Origin: Siphonodentalium dalli
Lineage: Eukaryota; Mollusca; Scaphopoda; Gadilida; Siphonodentaliidae
DNA: 64,000 bases
Direction of reading: 5' to 3'
NCBI GenBank assembly: GCA_032622095.1
Contig: CP136067.1
Span: 193,524,052-193,588,051, forward strand
Below, piece by piece: positions 22,216-32,689 of the stretch (the stretch's first letter is position 1; the number at the start of each line of letters is the position of its first letter). The position numbers and the translations under genes are program-made. The notes under the pieces were generated by a model. That model did no database searches. It was not told where the DNA came from and saw only the letters and a program-made list of their open reading frames with translations.

Positions 22216-22518
22216 AAGTTGCAGCGTTAAGCTTTTAGCGCGACTGTATGGTTCCCTGTTTCAGTCCATGCGTGCACAGCGTGAAGCTCTGGACGCGACT
22301 ATTGTTCCCAGACAGAGGTTATCCGATCATATGCACAGCTTGAATCCATGGTCATTCATCGCACTCGCACGAAAAGGCGAGAATTGGCGCATTCAGAAAC
22401 CGCTTCTGCAACCCAGCGCAGACAATTTCGCCTCGTCTCAGCATGAATCTTTGGCTCTCGGATACCAAAGTGTTACCACGCATCAATACAGCGCATCCAC
22501 GTTCTCTCGCGCTCCACA

Positions 22519-23151
22519 ATGTTTGACACTTTGAGCAGTCGTTTGGTTACGCTCCCGCTGAGACGACTCACAACTTCTCGCGTTTTCTCGCACATATCCG
22601 CGTTTTCACAACTAACAATGGCGGCAATAGGAAGGACGATGTCGCTCGAATTTATGAGGTGTTATTTTGTAAGCAGAAACCTGGCGTGTCATGATTCTGT
22701 TTTCGATTTCTCTGGTTATCTCGCCATGATGCGACAGTTCTCAGGCGTCATAATTAGCAACACTATTTTTTTTATACTTCGATTGATGTACGAATGCTCA
22801 AGTAAATTCGTATCCGTCGGAGACGGTGGGGAGGGGAGGGGCGCCAAATTTGATAGAAACATTCAAGATTATCGTCGATTTCTCGAAACCCTAATCCGGC
22901 CCCTTACTATACACGGGGAGTTCAGAGTTCAGAGATGTGGTAAATGTAGTATGTTTTCTCGAGTTGCGTCGTCTTTGTCACGGATTATGGTTGTGATAGG
23001 CACCAAAATTGATAGGAACAAATTTATCGCCGATTTGACCAAACTAAATACTGAATTTCTATTTTCACTTATCCATTCTTTCGTTTTCATTCTCAAAACT
23101 TCTTTGAAAAGACAAATATTAATTTATAACGATGCATTGTCTGTTGTTTGA
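22519..23151 (+). CDS. Unrecognised ORF, uncertain coding status
   Basis: This is the longest open frame in the window (210 codons, ATG at 22519). I do not recognise the product. Seen: an inner ATG at 22618 has a better context (ACAATGGCGGCAATAGG, giving MAAIGRTMSLEF). A GTAAGC at 22669 could be a splice donor, which would make 22618-22668 a short first exon. Residues 74-96 or so include a hydrophobic run (VIISNTIFFILRLMY), and the C-terminal part has another (FLFSLIHSFVFIL). The 5' part lies in one of the few stretches with CpGs and no repeat partner; the 3' part is AT-rich like non-coding DNA. Most likely it is either a chance frame or a frame overlapping a real first exon. I infer no function. 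Confidence 0.2.
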   Translation: MFDTLSSRLVTLPLRRLTTSRVFSHISAFSQLTMAAIGRTMSLEFMRCYFVSRNLACHDSVFDFSGYLAMMRQFSGVIISNTIFFILRLMYECSSKFVSVGDGGEGRGAKFDRNIQDYRRFLETLIRPLTIHGEFRVQRCGKCSMFSRVASSLSRIMVVIGTKIDRNKFIADLTKLNTEFLFSLIHSFVFILKTSLKRQILIYNDALSVV

Positions 23152-23684
23152 TCAGTGTATAACAGTGCCTCCCCGACACCGAATGCTATATTCATTATGT
23201 CCGATCTATAAGGTTTATAAAGGACGTGTGACATGTAGCATCAATTTATATATATACCTGACACGAGTATAGCTATAAAATATGTTTAAACTATCAACAA
23301 GCTCACCGACACAGAACATATGAGTTCCAGATCATCAGCATTGCTTGTCATCGATGAGATTCGATATGACACTTGAGTCTGTTTTCTTTTCTCTCCCAGT
23401 CATTAGAATCATCTTCGGTCGAAATCATCGCAATGCCACAACATTGTTCTGCATCATTACCATTTGCTTCTTCTCCATTAGTATATCAGATTAGATGGAA
23501 CAAATATTAATATTTCCCATATAGCCAGGTGGTATTGAAACAAATTGCAGGCGCCGGGTCGAGAAAAAAATCTGACCACCCACCATGCCCGTGCAATTTT
23601 TTTTTATATTTTCCCGGGGTCAACTTTTGTTTGGGAGACACCCACCACCACCACCACCCCCCCCCAATAATAAATAAATCAGAA
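23152..23684. other. Unassigned sequence with a C-rich repeat
   Basis: No gene. Around 23555-23670 there is a CACCACCACCACC/C-run tract similar to the poly-C dispersed repeat at 6.4 and 7.5 kb. Confidence 0.35.
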
Positions 23685-23972
23685 TAAAGGGGCACTATAC
23701 ACTAAATCCGGCCATTTACGGGGCCATCTTCATTTATACACAACAGAATATATGTAAAACAAATGAATGAATTTGAGCCATGGGTTAGTGCAAAATACTA
23801 GCATGCGCTCTATAAATACGCAAACAACGCAGTGAACAACGTGGTAATTATAATGAAAATGAATTTATGACTGTACATGGCACACATTCGTTCATTGGTT
23901 GCATATATTCTATTGTATACATAAGGAGGTGGCCCCATAAATGGTCGGAGTTAGTGTACAGTACCCCTTTAA
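23685..23972 (+). mobile_element. TTAA MITE family 4, short copy
   Basis: The left end, TAAAGGGGCACTATACACTAA, and the right end, read inversely as TTAAAGGGGTACTGTACACT, form inverted ends of about 30 bp that continue as TCCGGCC/TCCGACC. The outer T of the left TTAA is mutated to A (ATAA). The copy in the LINE at 49087-49649 shares TTAAAGGGGTACTGTAC but is longer. Confidence 0.6.
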
Positions 23973-24130
23973 CATATTCCGACATTAATACAACCCAAAA
24001 GCAGTGGAATGGTATGTGTTGCATGATTGGAAGCACGTTCTAATATAGGTATTTACCTCCCAGCTTTATGCCAACATTGGAATACTTCTGAATGCATATA
24101 ATATATGCATTTTGTGTAGGGATTTCATCT

Positions 24131-24325
24131 CAGGGGCCTGTTTCATGAAGCAAGGTCATAAGATTATCTTAAGATGGACTTAATCTAAGATCTAAGGTGG
24201 ATCTTATGATGTAACTTTTCCGTTTCAAGAACGCGTTTCACAAAACAAGATTAAGTCCTACTTAAGTATATAGTATTTTAAGTTCGCGCGCTTTTAGACT
24301 GGCTCTCGACAATTTATTACAGCTA
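24131..24325 (+). repeat. GGGGCCTGTTTCATGAA repeat, left arm of an inverted pair
   Basis: It begins GGGGCCTGTTTCATGAAGC and runs through GGTCATAAGATTATCTTAAG, AAGAACGCGTTTCACAAAAC and TTTAGACTGG. The inverse copy at 28635-28829 matches nearly throughout. The outer ends face away from each other, so the pair could be long TIRs of a 4.7-kb element or two independent insertions. The interior holds no transposase. Confidence 0.65.
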
Positions 24326-25087
24326 TGCGCAGAAAATGTTGGTTCTGTGGATGTTATATGCCCAGGTACAGTGTCTGGTGACAGATACTAGGGCGTGTCT
24401 AAGAATAATTATGATATTGTAATCCAAGGGCGATAATCAGTAATAATGACTGGTGCATACTCAACTGCACGAGCGCGCTTTTTAACTGTGTTTTCGCGTC
24501 AGACTCCATTCACACATGGCTGAATGCTTCCAGCGCCTATTTTAAACAAACGTAACGAGCTCAAATATATTATTTCAGTTATTAAAGGGACATCGTAACT
24601 CAGAATGTGAACCTTCACCCATATAACATGCCATTAAGGCGACGCGAGACATATGTTCGCCCCTTTCAATGCAGATATTAGGTTCTAATACATTATACGT
24701 CTTTGAAAAATCTATAATACCAGGAAACCGAATATGTCGCCACGACGGCATACACATACAACACACCACGATGGAAGCACTGAGCTAAACGCTCTTTATT
24801 GATTGCCAACATTCATGGAATACTACACGAAACGCTCTTTATTTATATTGCTATAATGTTAATAGGACTTCATATCGTGCTCCAAATATGTAGAAGCCAT
24901 ATATAAATGATGTTAATGCCATTTGCTCTGGTTATGTTGACAAATATGCTAAACGCCTGTTATAGTTAACAAACTGCGTATGAACTTCGAAAGGATGTTG
25001 AACGACATTTTGCATATATTTTTTAATAAAAACCAAAGCAACGACTTCTAATAAAGAGTGTTTAAAATTAAGAACACGTGAACAGAC
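24326..25087. other. Unassigned sequence with recurring ACGCTCTTTATT motif
   Basis: No gene. AAACGCTCTTTATT appears twice (24787 and 24832). TTAAAGGGACATCGTAACTC at about 24584 may be one end of a TTAA MITE without a visible partner end. Confidence 0.4.
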
Positions 25088-25201
25088 GGCCGGTTCAGAG
25101 GCCCCTGGGGAAAATTACTAAAATACCAATATAGACCATACCACTGGTATAGTCTATATTGGTATTTTAGTAATTCCCCCCGTGGTCTGTGGGCCGGTTC
25201 A
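25088..25201. repeat. Palindrome flanked by GGCCGGTTCA direct repeats
   Basis: The arms GGGGAAAATTACTAAAATAC and GTATTTTAGTAATTCCCCCC, with the inner ATATAGACTATACC, form a hairpin of more than 30 bp. The 10-mer GGCCGGTTCA occurs at 25088-25097 and 25192-25201. A small foldback insertion with a 10-bp target duplication is one reading. Confidence 0.6.
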
Positions 25202-25248
25202 CAGTGATATGTTCTTTCGCGGATCCCGGTGTGCCTGCGCGGTCCGTA

Positions 25249-25862
25249 TCTATTATATATTTTGGAAGATCTGTCTGTCTGTATGTGTGTCTGTGTGTGT
25301 GTTCGCGATGAACTCGAAAACGGCCGACCCGATTTCGATGAAACTTCGTATGTGGGGGTATTTTCGGCCGGCGGGTGGCATGGGCCTATTAATTTATCCG
25401 TGCGACGTGACCTTGACCTTGAAATCGGGTCATTTCAAGGTCAAACGCCCGAATATCACGGGATTTCGATGAAACTTGGTATGTGGGGGTACTTTCTTAT
25501 GGCGAGTCTCATAAGCATATTCATTTGCCCGTGCGACATGACCTTGATCTTGAAATCGGGTAACTTCAATGTCAAATCGCCAATTTTGATGGGATTTCGA
25601 CGAAATTTGATACGTGGGGTTACTTTTGTCCACTGATTGTTTTGGATGGGTCCAATCGTGACCCCGACCAGACCTTGACCTTCAAAATGATCAATTCAAG
25701 GTCAAATCGGGTAAAACCGGATGGATTTCGACGGGCACGTTTGTCGGGTACTTTTGTCCGGGCAGTGTTTTTGGACTGGTCAAATCGTGACCCCACTTGA
25801 CCTTGACCTTCAAAATGGACAATTCAAGATCAAAGCCCGGACGAAGTCTGGTCACCTTCTAG
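25249..25862 (+). mobile_element. Non-autonomous Helitron-like element, copy 3
   Basis: It starts TCTATTATATATTTTGGAAG after an A at 25248. It ends with CCCGGACGAAGTCTGG, a weaker hairpin with one changed base, and TCACCTTCTAG, followed by T at 25863. Its interior aligns with copy 2 (1392-2021): TCTGTCTG tract, ACTCGAAAACGGCCGACC, repeated TGACCTTGACCTTGAAATCG and TTCAAGGTCAAA. No Rep/helicase ORF. Confidence 0.75.
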
Positions 25863-26096
25863 TACTAGTACTATATATATACATGCTATATATCTTTTTA
25901 TTTCATAGTTAATAAACATGTGATGCAGATGTAATAAATGTATAAGATCTGAGATTCGCGTGGGTGGGTTATGATAATATACATAATAATAAAATAACAC
26001 ATATTATGTATTATTATCTTGCCGATATATATACGGGGTACATATACAATATATTTTACAATCAAATTATAACATAATAATATAGAAAGGCAAGTA

Positions 26097-26127
<31 letters not shown>

Positions 26128-26520
26128 GCTGACATAAGCATTTATAAAAAAACTGAGTATAAATGATTCACTATTATCCTCGATGTGAAAATGTTCGGAC
26201 AAATTGTCTCAACATGATTATTGTCTACAGTGCGATTGGGTGATTTGAATCGCAAATGATGTCCAACTCTATGAAAATATATTCTTTTTGTTACAGCAAT
26301 TGGAAATGTATATATAGTCCGGTCTTGGCGGTTTACAGTTAGTAGCGGACACCCCGCCAATCTTGCAACCACCGGCCACGTCACTGCTATAGCTTACCAG
26401 TTGGTTATTAATTACTACCATTTCTGAAACACCCCTCCGTGCTAGCAAGATGTTATTCAGTTAAATGTGTTTATAATAATATATACATGGACAAGATCCC
26501 ATCCACATTTCGGACCAACT
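25863..26520. other. Unassigned sequence with a (TAA)n microsatellite
   Basis: No gene. A TAA/ATA microsatellite of about ten units is at 26097-26127, and AT-rich text surrounds it. Confidence 0.5.
26097..26127. repeat. (AAT)n microsatellite
   Basis: About ten uninterrupted AAT units. Confidence 0.95.
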
Positions 26521-26526
26521 GTGGAT

Positions 26527-26862
26527 CACAACGTAGGTCTTAACTTTAAGATTATCTTATGACACCTCACAGCAGTCGTAAAGTTAAGACCAAAGTTAAG
26601 ACCATCTTAAGTTAAGACCTTGTTCGTGAAACGCACTTATGACTGAAGTTTGAACTTATGACCATCTTAAGTCCCAACTATGTCATAAGTTGCCTTCATG
26701 AAACAGGCCCCATAGTTGGGACTTAAGATGGTCATAAGTTCAAACTTCAGTCATAAGTGCGTTTCACGAACAAGGTCTTAACTTAAGATGGTCTTAACTT
26801 CGGTCTTAACTTTAAGACTGCTGTGAGGTGTCATAAGATAATCTTAAAGTTAAGACCAACGT
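26527..26862. repeat. 336-bp palindrome related to the GGGGCCTG repeat
   Basis: The arms run from AGGTCTTAACTTTAAGATTA to its inverse, TAATCTTAAAGTTAAGACC. Internally GTGCGTTTCACGAACAAGG, CATAAGTTCAAACTTCAGTC and GACTTAAGATGGTCATAAG occur in both directions. The centre contains CTTCATGAAACAGGCCCC, the inverse of the outer end of the 24131/28829 repeats, so the two are sibling families. It lies about midway between those arms. Confidence 0.75.
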
Positions 26863-26963
26863 GATAAGTGGCATATCGATCACAAGTATGGCGGCCAATG
26901 TTATTTTGCAAATTACGGAGATATTTGTACATTGTCTGGGTGGGCAATTCGTCGTCTGGTATA

Positions 26964-27582
26964 CAGGGTCGTGGCTACAGAGTGAGAGGGGGTGTTCGCC
27001 TCGAAATGTCCAACTACACCCCCTTAAACAACACCAAATTATCTTTGGGTTTAAACATTCCAACTGGTACCTCAAACTTTCCAAAACCATAGTTTGGAGA
27101 GGGCAACCCCCCCCCCCCCCCCCACCGTATCACAATAGGTTTAGTTTGGTAAAAACAATTCAGAGCATAGGCTTATCATCAGGGACGTGGCGAATGGGGT
27201 ATGTGTGTTTCTACCCCCCCCCCCCCACACACACACACTTTGGTCAAAATGTTTAGCAATTGGAAATTTCATGCCTGACAACAACATTAATCGTACACTA
27301 TATATAGGTTTCAATTGTTTGAATTTCTAACTAGTAAAGGAATGTGTTGTTTTAGACAAACAGCAGCAACCGAAAATCACCAACTTTAGGGGAGTCAGGT
27401 TAGAAATTTCGAACTGTTGGAATATTTGAGATACCAATTGGAAAGTTTAAATCCAACGAGTGGGGTGGACGTGACATTTCGCGAACATGGAAGTTTGGCC
27501 CGCTTCAATTAAGGGGCGGGTGCAGTTGGAAATTGCACGATGTATCCCCCCCCCCCACAGAGACCAACTAGCCACCCCGAGC
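26964..27582 (-). mobile_element. Two hAT-like MITE fragments
   Basis: The first piece begins CAGGGTCGTGGC at 26964 and breaks off at a C tract near 27105-27123. The second runs from CAGGGACGTGGC at 27180, in the opposite orientation, to AGCCACCCCGAG at 27581. It contains GAAATTTCATGCCTGACAAC, the inverse of the block in the 2157-2732 copy. A C tract (27213 on) is followed by (CA)n. Confidence 0.5.
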
Positions 27583-28634
27583 CTCGTCGAATGTAGGATA
27601 TAGTCAATTATCAGTTGTGTATGTGACCTATAGATAATATATATTATAAAATTGTATTACCCACGAATTAAACTTTTGATAAGAATTATGGCCTAGCTCA
27701 AAGCTCACAATCTCCTCTATGTTATTCCATATGTGTGTGGGGAGATGGGGTAAAATGAGATCAATTAATGTATTGATTCTTTCCTCTTTCCAAATTTCAG
27801 TCGGCTGTTTACAAAGCAGATATGTCATATAGGAAAGATAACATAAACGCTCTTTATCAAAATATGTTTTAGAAATAGTGACAATTTTCTATAGAGAATA
27901 TTATTTTTATTGAGTTTATGCCCACGCCCATATGTCGTGATTTTCAAGGCTGTCCAAATTGTTGTCATGTTTTTTTTTCAGGGGTGGGATGACCGTTGTA
28001 CAGCATACTGTATATATGATATACACACCCGTAACGATGACACCCCTTAATACGAGTGTGCTAATGAAAATATAGTTAAATATATCCATGGTATGACAAC
28101 CGCATAAAACATCTGCATAAAAATAATAAAAAAGTTACTCTAACAAATATTTTTCATTTCCCTTTGAATCGAAAAATGACCTATGCATGTGTCCTAATGA
28201 CATCGCCGATTTATTTTGATTATTGCTACACGTAGAGAGCGGTGGTCGATAACACACGAGTTATGCCGGCTCACATACAAAAATCGCCGCCTGATCATTG
28301 CTCTCAGTGGATTAACTCGGCGTGAATGCATGGTCGCAGTCATACATCGATCCATATTATTATATTCTCGTCAGTAAACGCAAAGCTCGTCATTTTAAGA
28401 GCCTGCGATGTACTCATGTTCGAATTCACATCGTGGAACTCATACAAGTCTAAGATCCATATGCGAATATAAGGCCACTGACTATAGACACTAAGATACA
28501 TGTGCTGATTCGCCCACCCCCACCCCAGCCGCTATCCAACATCCCTGTCACACAATAATGTCAACTCGGACTCGGCTCTTTCTCGATAACCTCTCAATGC
28601 CGTACATAAAGATCGCACAAGCCCACATTTTTTT
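27583..28634. other. Unassigned sequence
   Basis: No supported gene. AAACGCTCTTTAT occurs once near 27847. The segment near 28230-28660 has more CpG and no partner in the window. Confidence 0.35.
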
Positions 28635-28829
28635 GTTCCGGGCTGTAGAAAATTGTCGATAACCAGTCTAAATGAGCGGGAACTTAACTTACTACTTAAG
28701 TAGTACTTAATCTTGTTTTGTGAAACGCGTTCTTGAAACGGAAAAGTTACATCATAAGATCCACCTTATATTATAGATTAAGTCCATCTTAAGATAATCT
28801 TATGACCTTGCTTCATGAAACAGGCCCCA
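28635..28829 (-). repeat. GGGGCCTGTTTCATGAA repeat, right arm of an inverted pair
   Basis: Inverse of 24131-24325, ending CTTCATGAAACAGGCCCC. Differences are few: ATATTATAG for AGATCTTAG, and AGTACTTAA for AGGACTTAA. Confidence 0.65.
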
Positions 28830-28919
28830 GGTCTATAACATTCACCTCACAATTCTAAAGGCGAATGTGCACACAGTGCTCAAGTTTGTTGGTCAATGCA
28901 CTCCATGCACAATGAGTTT

Positions 28920-29690
28920 CTTATTTTGAGAGAAAATAACTTTAAATAATAAAAAATTATCTTGGAAGTATACTTAGGAAAATTTCTTGCATCATATTTT
29001 CTAATAGTTAGAAAAATAAATTCTAATTATGAGAATATTTTCTTAGTATTTCTAAGGACTGTTAAATCTTTTTCTCATATTATCTTACTATGAAGAATTA
29101 ATTTCTTAAATCCTAGAAAGTCTTTTTCTCAATATCTAGAAAAGGTAAAAAAAAAAAAAAAATTCTTATATCCTAGAAAGACTTTCTCAATACCTTGAAA
29201 ATGTAAGAAATATTTTCTCAAACGTCAAGAAAAAGTTTTATAGACTAGAAAATTTGGAGTATACCAAGAATATGTTCTTGTTCTTATATCTACAAAATAT
29301 ATTTCTTAAAGCTAGAATTTATTTCTAAGAAGTTAAGAAATGCACTTTCTTACTTTCTACACAGACGTACGAAAGATATTCTCAAATTTCTAGAAATATA
29401 AAGATGTATGTTATTTGCAATTTCTAAAATTAAGAACAGTTTCTTTGGTCCACTTAGAAAATAAATTTTCCCAAAACAAGTAAAGAGTTTTCTTACCAGG
29501 TAAAATTAGTTCTCATAATTAGAAAATTATTCTCACATGTTATTATTGAATGGTAAATTCTTGAAATGAGAAAATGGAAGTATTTTTCTCATTTCCAGAA
29601 TTTACCATTCCTGAAATACATGTGAAAATAATTTTATAATTATAATCAATAATTTTGCCTGGTAAGAAAACTTTTTTTTGTTTTTGTTTT
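28920..29690. repeat. AGAAA/TTTCT interspersed block (long copy)
   Basis: About 770 bp composed of TTTCTTA, AAGAAAT, TTCTAGAAA and GAGAAAAT strings in both directions, e.g. ATTTCTAGAAATATAAAG near 29385 and CATTTCCAGAATTTACCATT facing AATGGTAAATTCTTGAAATG at 29550-29610. An A run is at 29148-29163. Similar in kind to 17160-17600. I do not recognise the family. Confidence 0.5.
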
Positions 29691-29944
29691 TTAAAGGATG
29701 CGCTCCTAAACTCTTACTAAAAATTACAAATAAGTTGCCAAATTATGCACATTGATGAGTAACACAACATTCTAACACTACAGGAAATTATTTGGTTTCT
29801 TTAAAAAAAAACAAATGCATGCATTCATGTGGTATCCTAGTGGACTGGGCATATAGTATGTCAGTGATTGCTTGTAATAAAATGGTTTTGGTAACCGACC
29901 TCGAACCACCCATTGTGTCCCTGTGTCTGGAGCTTTTCTGCAGA

Positions 29945-29967
29945 CCCCCCCCCCCCCCCCCCCCCCC
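29945..29967. repeat. C23 homopolymer
   Basis: Twenty-three consecutive Cs after CTGCAGA, within the poly-C dispersed repeat. Apparent glycine- and proline-rich ORFs across it are artefacts. Confidence 0.9.
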
Positions 29968-30729
29968 GATATAGCAAGGTGCATATGTCATTAACGTGTG
30001 TTACCATGGTATTTCTGTAGAGATGCACTTGGCGAAAAGTATTGTGATTTTTCGGCACCAAACCTACACGTGTGTATGTATCGACCCAACATGTCGGAAC
30101 ACGTGAAAAGAATACATAGTTGCTCGTGATGACAAACTGCGACCACCGATACGATATAAGGCTTCAATACAAAATAAAATAAGCTCTCTCCGCTCAGCCA
30201 TGGAAATCACATTGTGTTTAGAATTAAGGAACTAAATAAGTAGAATTACGTCCCTTTTGTTTTTACACCCAATCTGGAATACGAGTTAAAAAAAATTCTG
30301 GCACGCGACAGGCGTATGATATTTCAATTAAATTTACAAATTCAAAAATATAATACACAATCATGGCAAGTATAAATGTGGGTTTTCCCTGTTATGTCTT
30401 AAATGCGTTCGTTTACAAACAATGACGTTTGAATAAGGCTGGGTATTTGCTTCCGTCAGCCGTTCAAATTTTTTGCAAAAAGTGTAGTGTGGAAAACGTG
30501 TGTTGAACAGTTGAAACAGGTATGGCTCGGATATATAGTACTCATACAGACAAAAGATGCGGGAAAGATTGGGCTTCACGACATTTATGATTTCGTGCAA
30601 TTCCTATGTTGCAAATTTAGTGGGCGTGGCCAAACGTTAACACTGAGGCAGAGATACTCTATATAGTATCTCTGACTGAGGCATATGGAAAACATTTATG
30701 TTATAACCTTGTCATAGTACCTGCATATG
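29968..30729. other. Unassigned sequence
   Basis: No gene. The small palindrome AGAGATACTCTATATAGTATCTCT lies at 30650-30673. Confidence 0.4.
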
Positions 30730-31179
30730 TGTGACTCGCCATATCAAATCCAGTCGGAAGTCGGGATATTTTTACCCTGTGCCAATACATTCTCTTATAT
30801 ATACGAGTCGACCATATGTCGCCTCGCATATATAAGAGAATGCATTGGCCTAACAATTCTTTATCATTTTTTTTAAATAAATGTTTCTTACAATTTTTAG
30901 GACATAAAATAAAAAACATCCATTACCCTGCAGGGAGCCCCACACATATATAGAAGCATATAGAAGAGTGTCGTCTGCTCATGTTTGTCTGGGGCTATGT
31001 ATGGGTGAAATTAAAAAATTGTTAAAGAATACAAGAAAAAATTATTAAAATTGTTAAGCCAATGCATTCTCTTATATATGCGAGGCGGCCTATGGACAAC
31101 TCGCATATATAAGAGAATGCATTGGCACAGGGTAAAAAAAACTCCCGACTTACGACTGGATTTGATATGGCGGGTCGCA
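30730..31179. mobile_element. TGTGACCCGCC-ended MITE with palindromic cores (copy 2)
   Basis: The left end TGTGACTCGCCATATC and right end GATATGGCGGGTCGCA are inverted. CATATG/CATATA flank it at slightly offset positions. The interior has two complete GCCAATGCATTCTC palindromes (about 30779-30849 and 31058-31127), the CCCTGCAGGG block and TTAAAGAATACAAGAAAAAA, in the layout of the copies at 4.2-4.8 and 62.1-62.4 kb. Confidence 0.65.
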
Positions 31180-31596
31180 TATAGCGTTGGTCGCTCATTT
31201 TGTTATTAGATGATTGGATTATTCCGCTTTAAAATTGCTACAAGTTACGTTTGCGACACAGCATTGGGCACAACACCTGGCTAATATAAAAATGGAGTGT
31301 TTGCAGTTGAGATATATGTTTTAAACTATATACATGTATTACAGGAGTTATATCTGGGTTTTGTTAAAGTGTTCAGTATAAAATGACATACGTAATATAC
31401 CTTTGACACACAAGGCAACCAATACACAAATAAGCTACCGCCATGCCAACTCAAGATTGAATTTTTAAAATATTGATGAATTTAAGACAAAGAAGACGTC
31501 TGGGTCAATATTTTGTTGCGCACAGTACAAATAAAGTTAAAAAAAAATATTTTAGTCATCAATTGTGAACCGCCCAGAAAATGAGGATTTAGTTTG
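31180..31596. other. Unassigned sequence
   Basis: No gene or repeat is recognised. Confidence 0.4.
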
Positions 31597-31680
31597 GCCA
31601 AAAACACCTTTGGCCAAAGTTTGTTAATTTGGCCAATAAATTTTTCATTTGGCCAAACTTTTGGCCAAAATATTTTTCAG
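31597..31680. repeat. Cluster of TTTGGCCAAA palindromes
   Basis: Seven TTGGCCAA-type sites occur within about 85 bp with irregular 7-15-bp spacers (e.g. GTTTGGCCAAAAACACC, TTTGGCCAAAGTTTG, TTTTGGCCAAAATA). It is a degenerate short tandem array or a cluster of NFI-like palindromic sites; function unknown. Confidence 0.7.
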
Positions 31681-32179
31681 TCCAGTGCGAACACTGCATG
31701 GTTGCGCAGGCTGACGTGTTTGACATATATTTTATATACCCCTATATATGTGATTGGTTACTTTTCTTATATATAGTCATATATTGGGATTTCAAAAAGT
31801 ATATAGCCTATATGCCAAAATAATTTATCAAAATATGTTCTATTATATTTCAGTTATACTCTCATTCACATGTGAATAAATAACAATTGAAGCAAAGCAC
31901 AAACTTGCACGCAGCGGTGTATATATTTGACATTAGTTTTTCTCGATGGCTGACATTCACGCGAAAGTTGGCATATCAATGAAGAAAAGCATAAATATAA
32001 TGATCTCACAATTGTCAAGAAGATTCCATTCTTCCGCGAAACACCCACAATTACACCTTGATAATAATAGAGTGCTTCACTGTCTGTCCGTCCACTTGAC
32101 GTGGTGTGAAGTGTGTCCATTGTGATTCAAGGAGCAGTGATACGACTTTACAACGTCTACCGTCTCCATAGCTAACACC

Positions 32180-32385
32180 TCACGTGTATGATGTCAGCGC
32201 ACGTGCTGTCACGCTATTTAGTGTCTATTGATATCATTGCCCCCGGGGATATGTAAAACATGCCACACAGTCAAAGCGTAACAAGAAAACATATTCTTGT
32301 ATATAAATATATCAAACGAAACAATATGGCTCGTTTACCGCACGTGCACAACTGGTATAGAAATGTTATATGCCGCACGTGCACC
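32180..32385. promoter_or_regulatory. Cluster of CACGTG E-boxes
   Basis: GCACGTG occurs at about 32201, 32341 and 32376, the last two as CGCACGTGCAC. CTCACGTGTATGATGTCAG is near 32182. CACGTG is the core of bHLH/USF/Myc-type sites. No adjacent gene is identified, so a regulatory role is only a possibility. Confidence 0.2.
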
Positions 32386-32536
32386 GTTGGCCACGGACGT
32401 TGCAAATCTGCATGCATATAGAGTCTTGTCAACATGCACGCTTTGGGCAACATTGACACATTTTGAAAAAAGCTGACGTTTTATATTTGATTTTATTTAA
32501 ACATATTTGAATTATGATAAGGCATATATATATAGG

Positions 32537-32689
32537 ATATCCACACTTTTTCAGTGGATATGGGTTATATCTCATGAGTGGTGACAAAACATTGAATTTC
32601 CACGAGTGGCTTTAGCCACGAGTGGAAATTCAAATATTTTGTCATCACGAATGAGATTTAACCCATATCCACTGAAAAAGTGTGGATAT
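32537..32689. repeat. Isolated 153-bp hairpin related to the 15.4-kb palindrome ends
   Basis: The arms ATATCCACACTTTTTCAGTG and CACTGAAAAAGTGTGGATAT enclose ATCTCATGAGTGG ... GAATTTCCACGAGTGGCT TTAGCC and its inverse. The inner part matches the terminal sub-hairpins at 15436-15590 and 16630-16775 in order and spacing, while the outer parts differ. Confidence 0.75.

Noticed and set aside
22205-22534. ORF beginning just after the TATA-like site
   Set aside because: It has no ATG at its start and no recognised motif; I treat the stretch only as possible 5' untranslated sequence.
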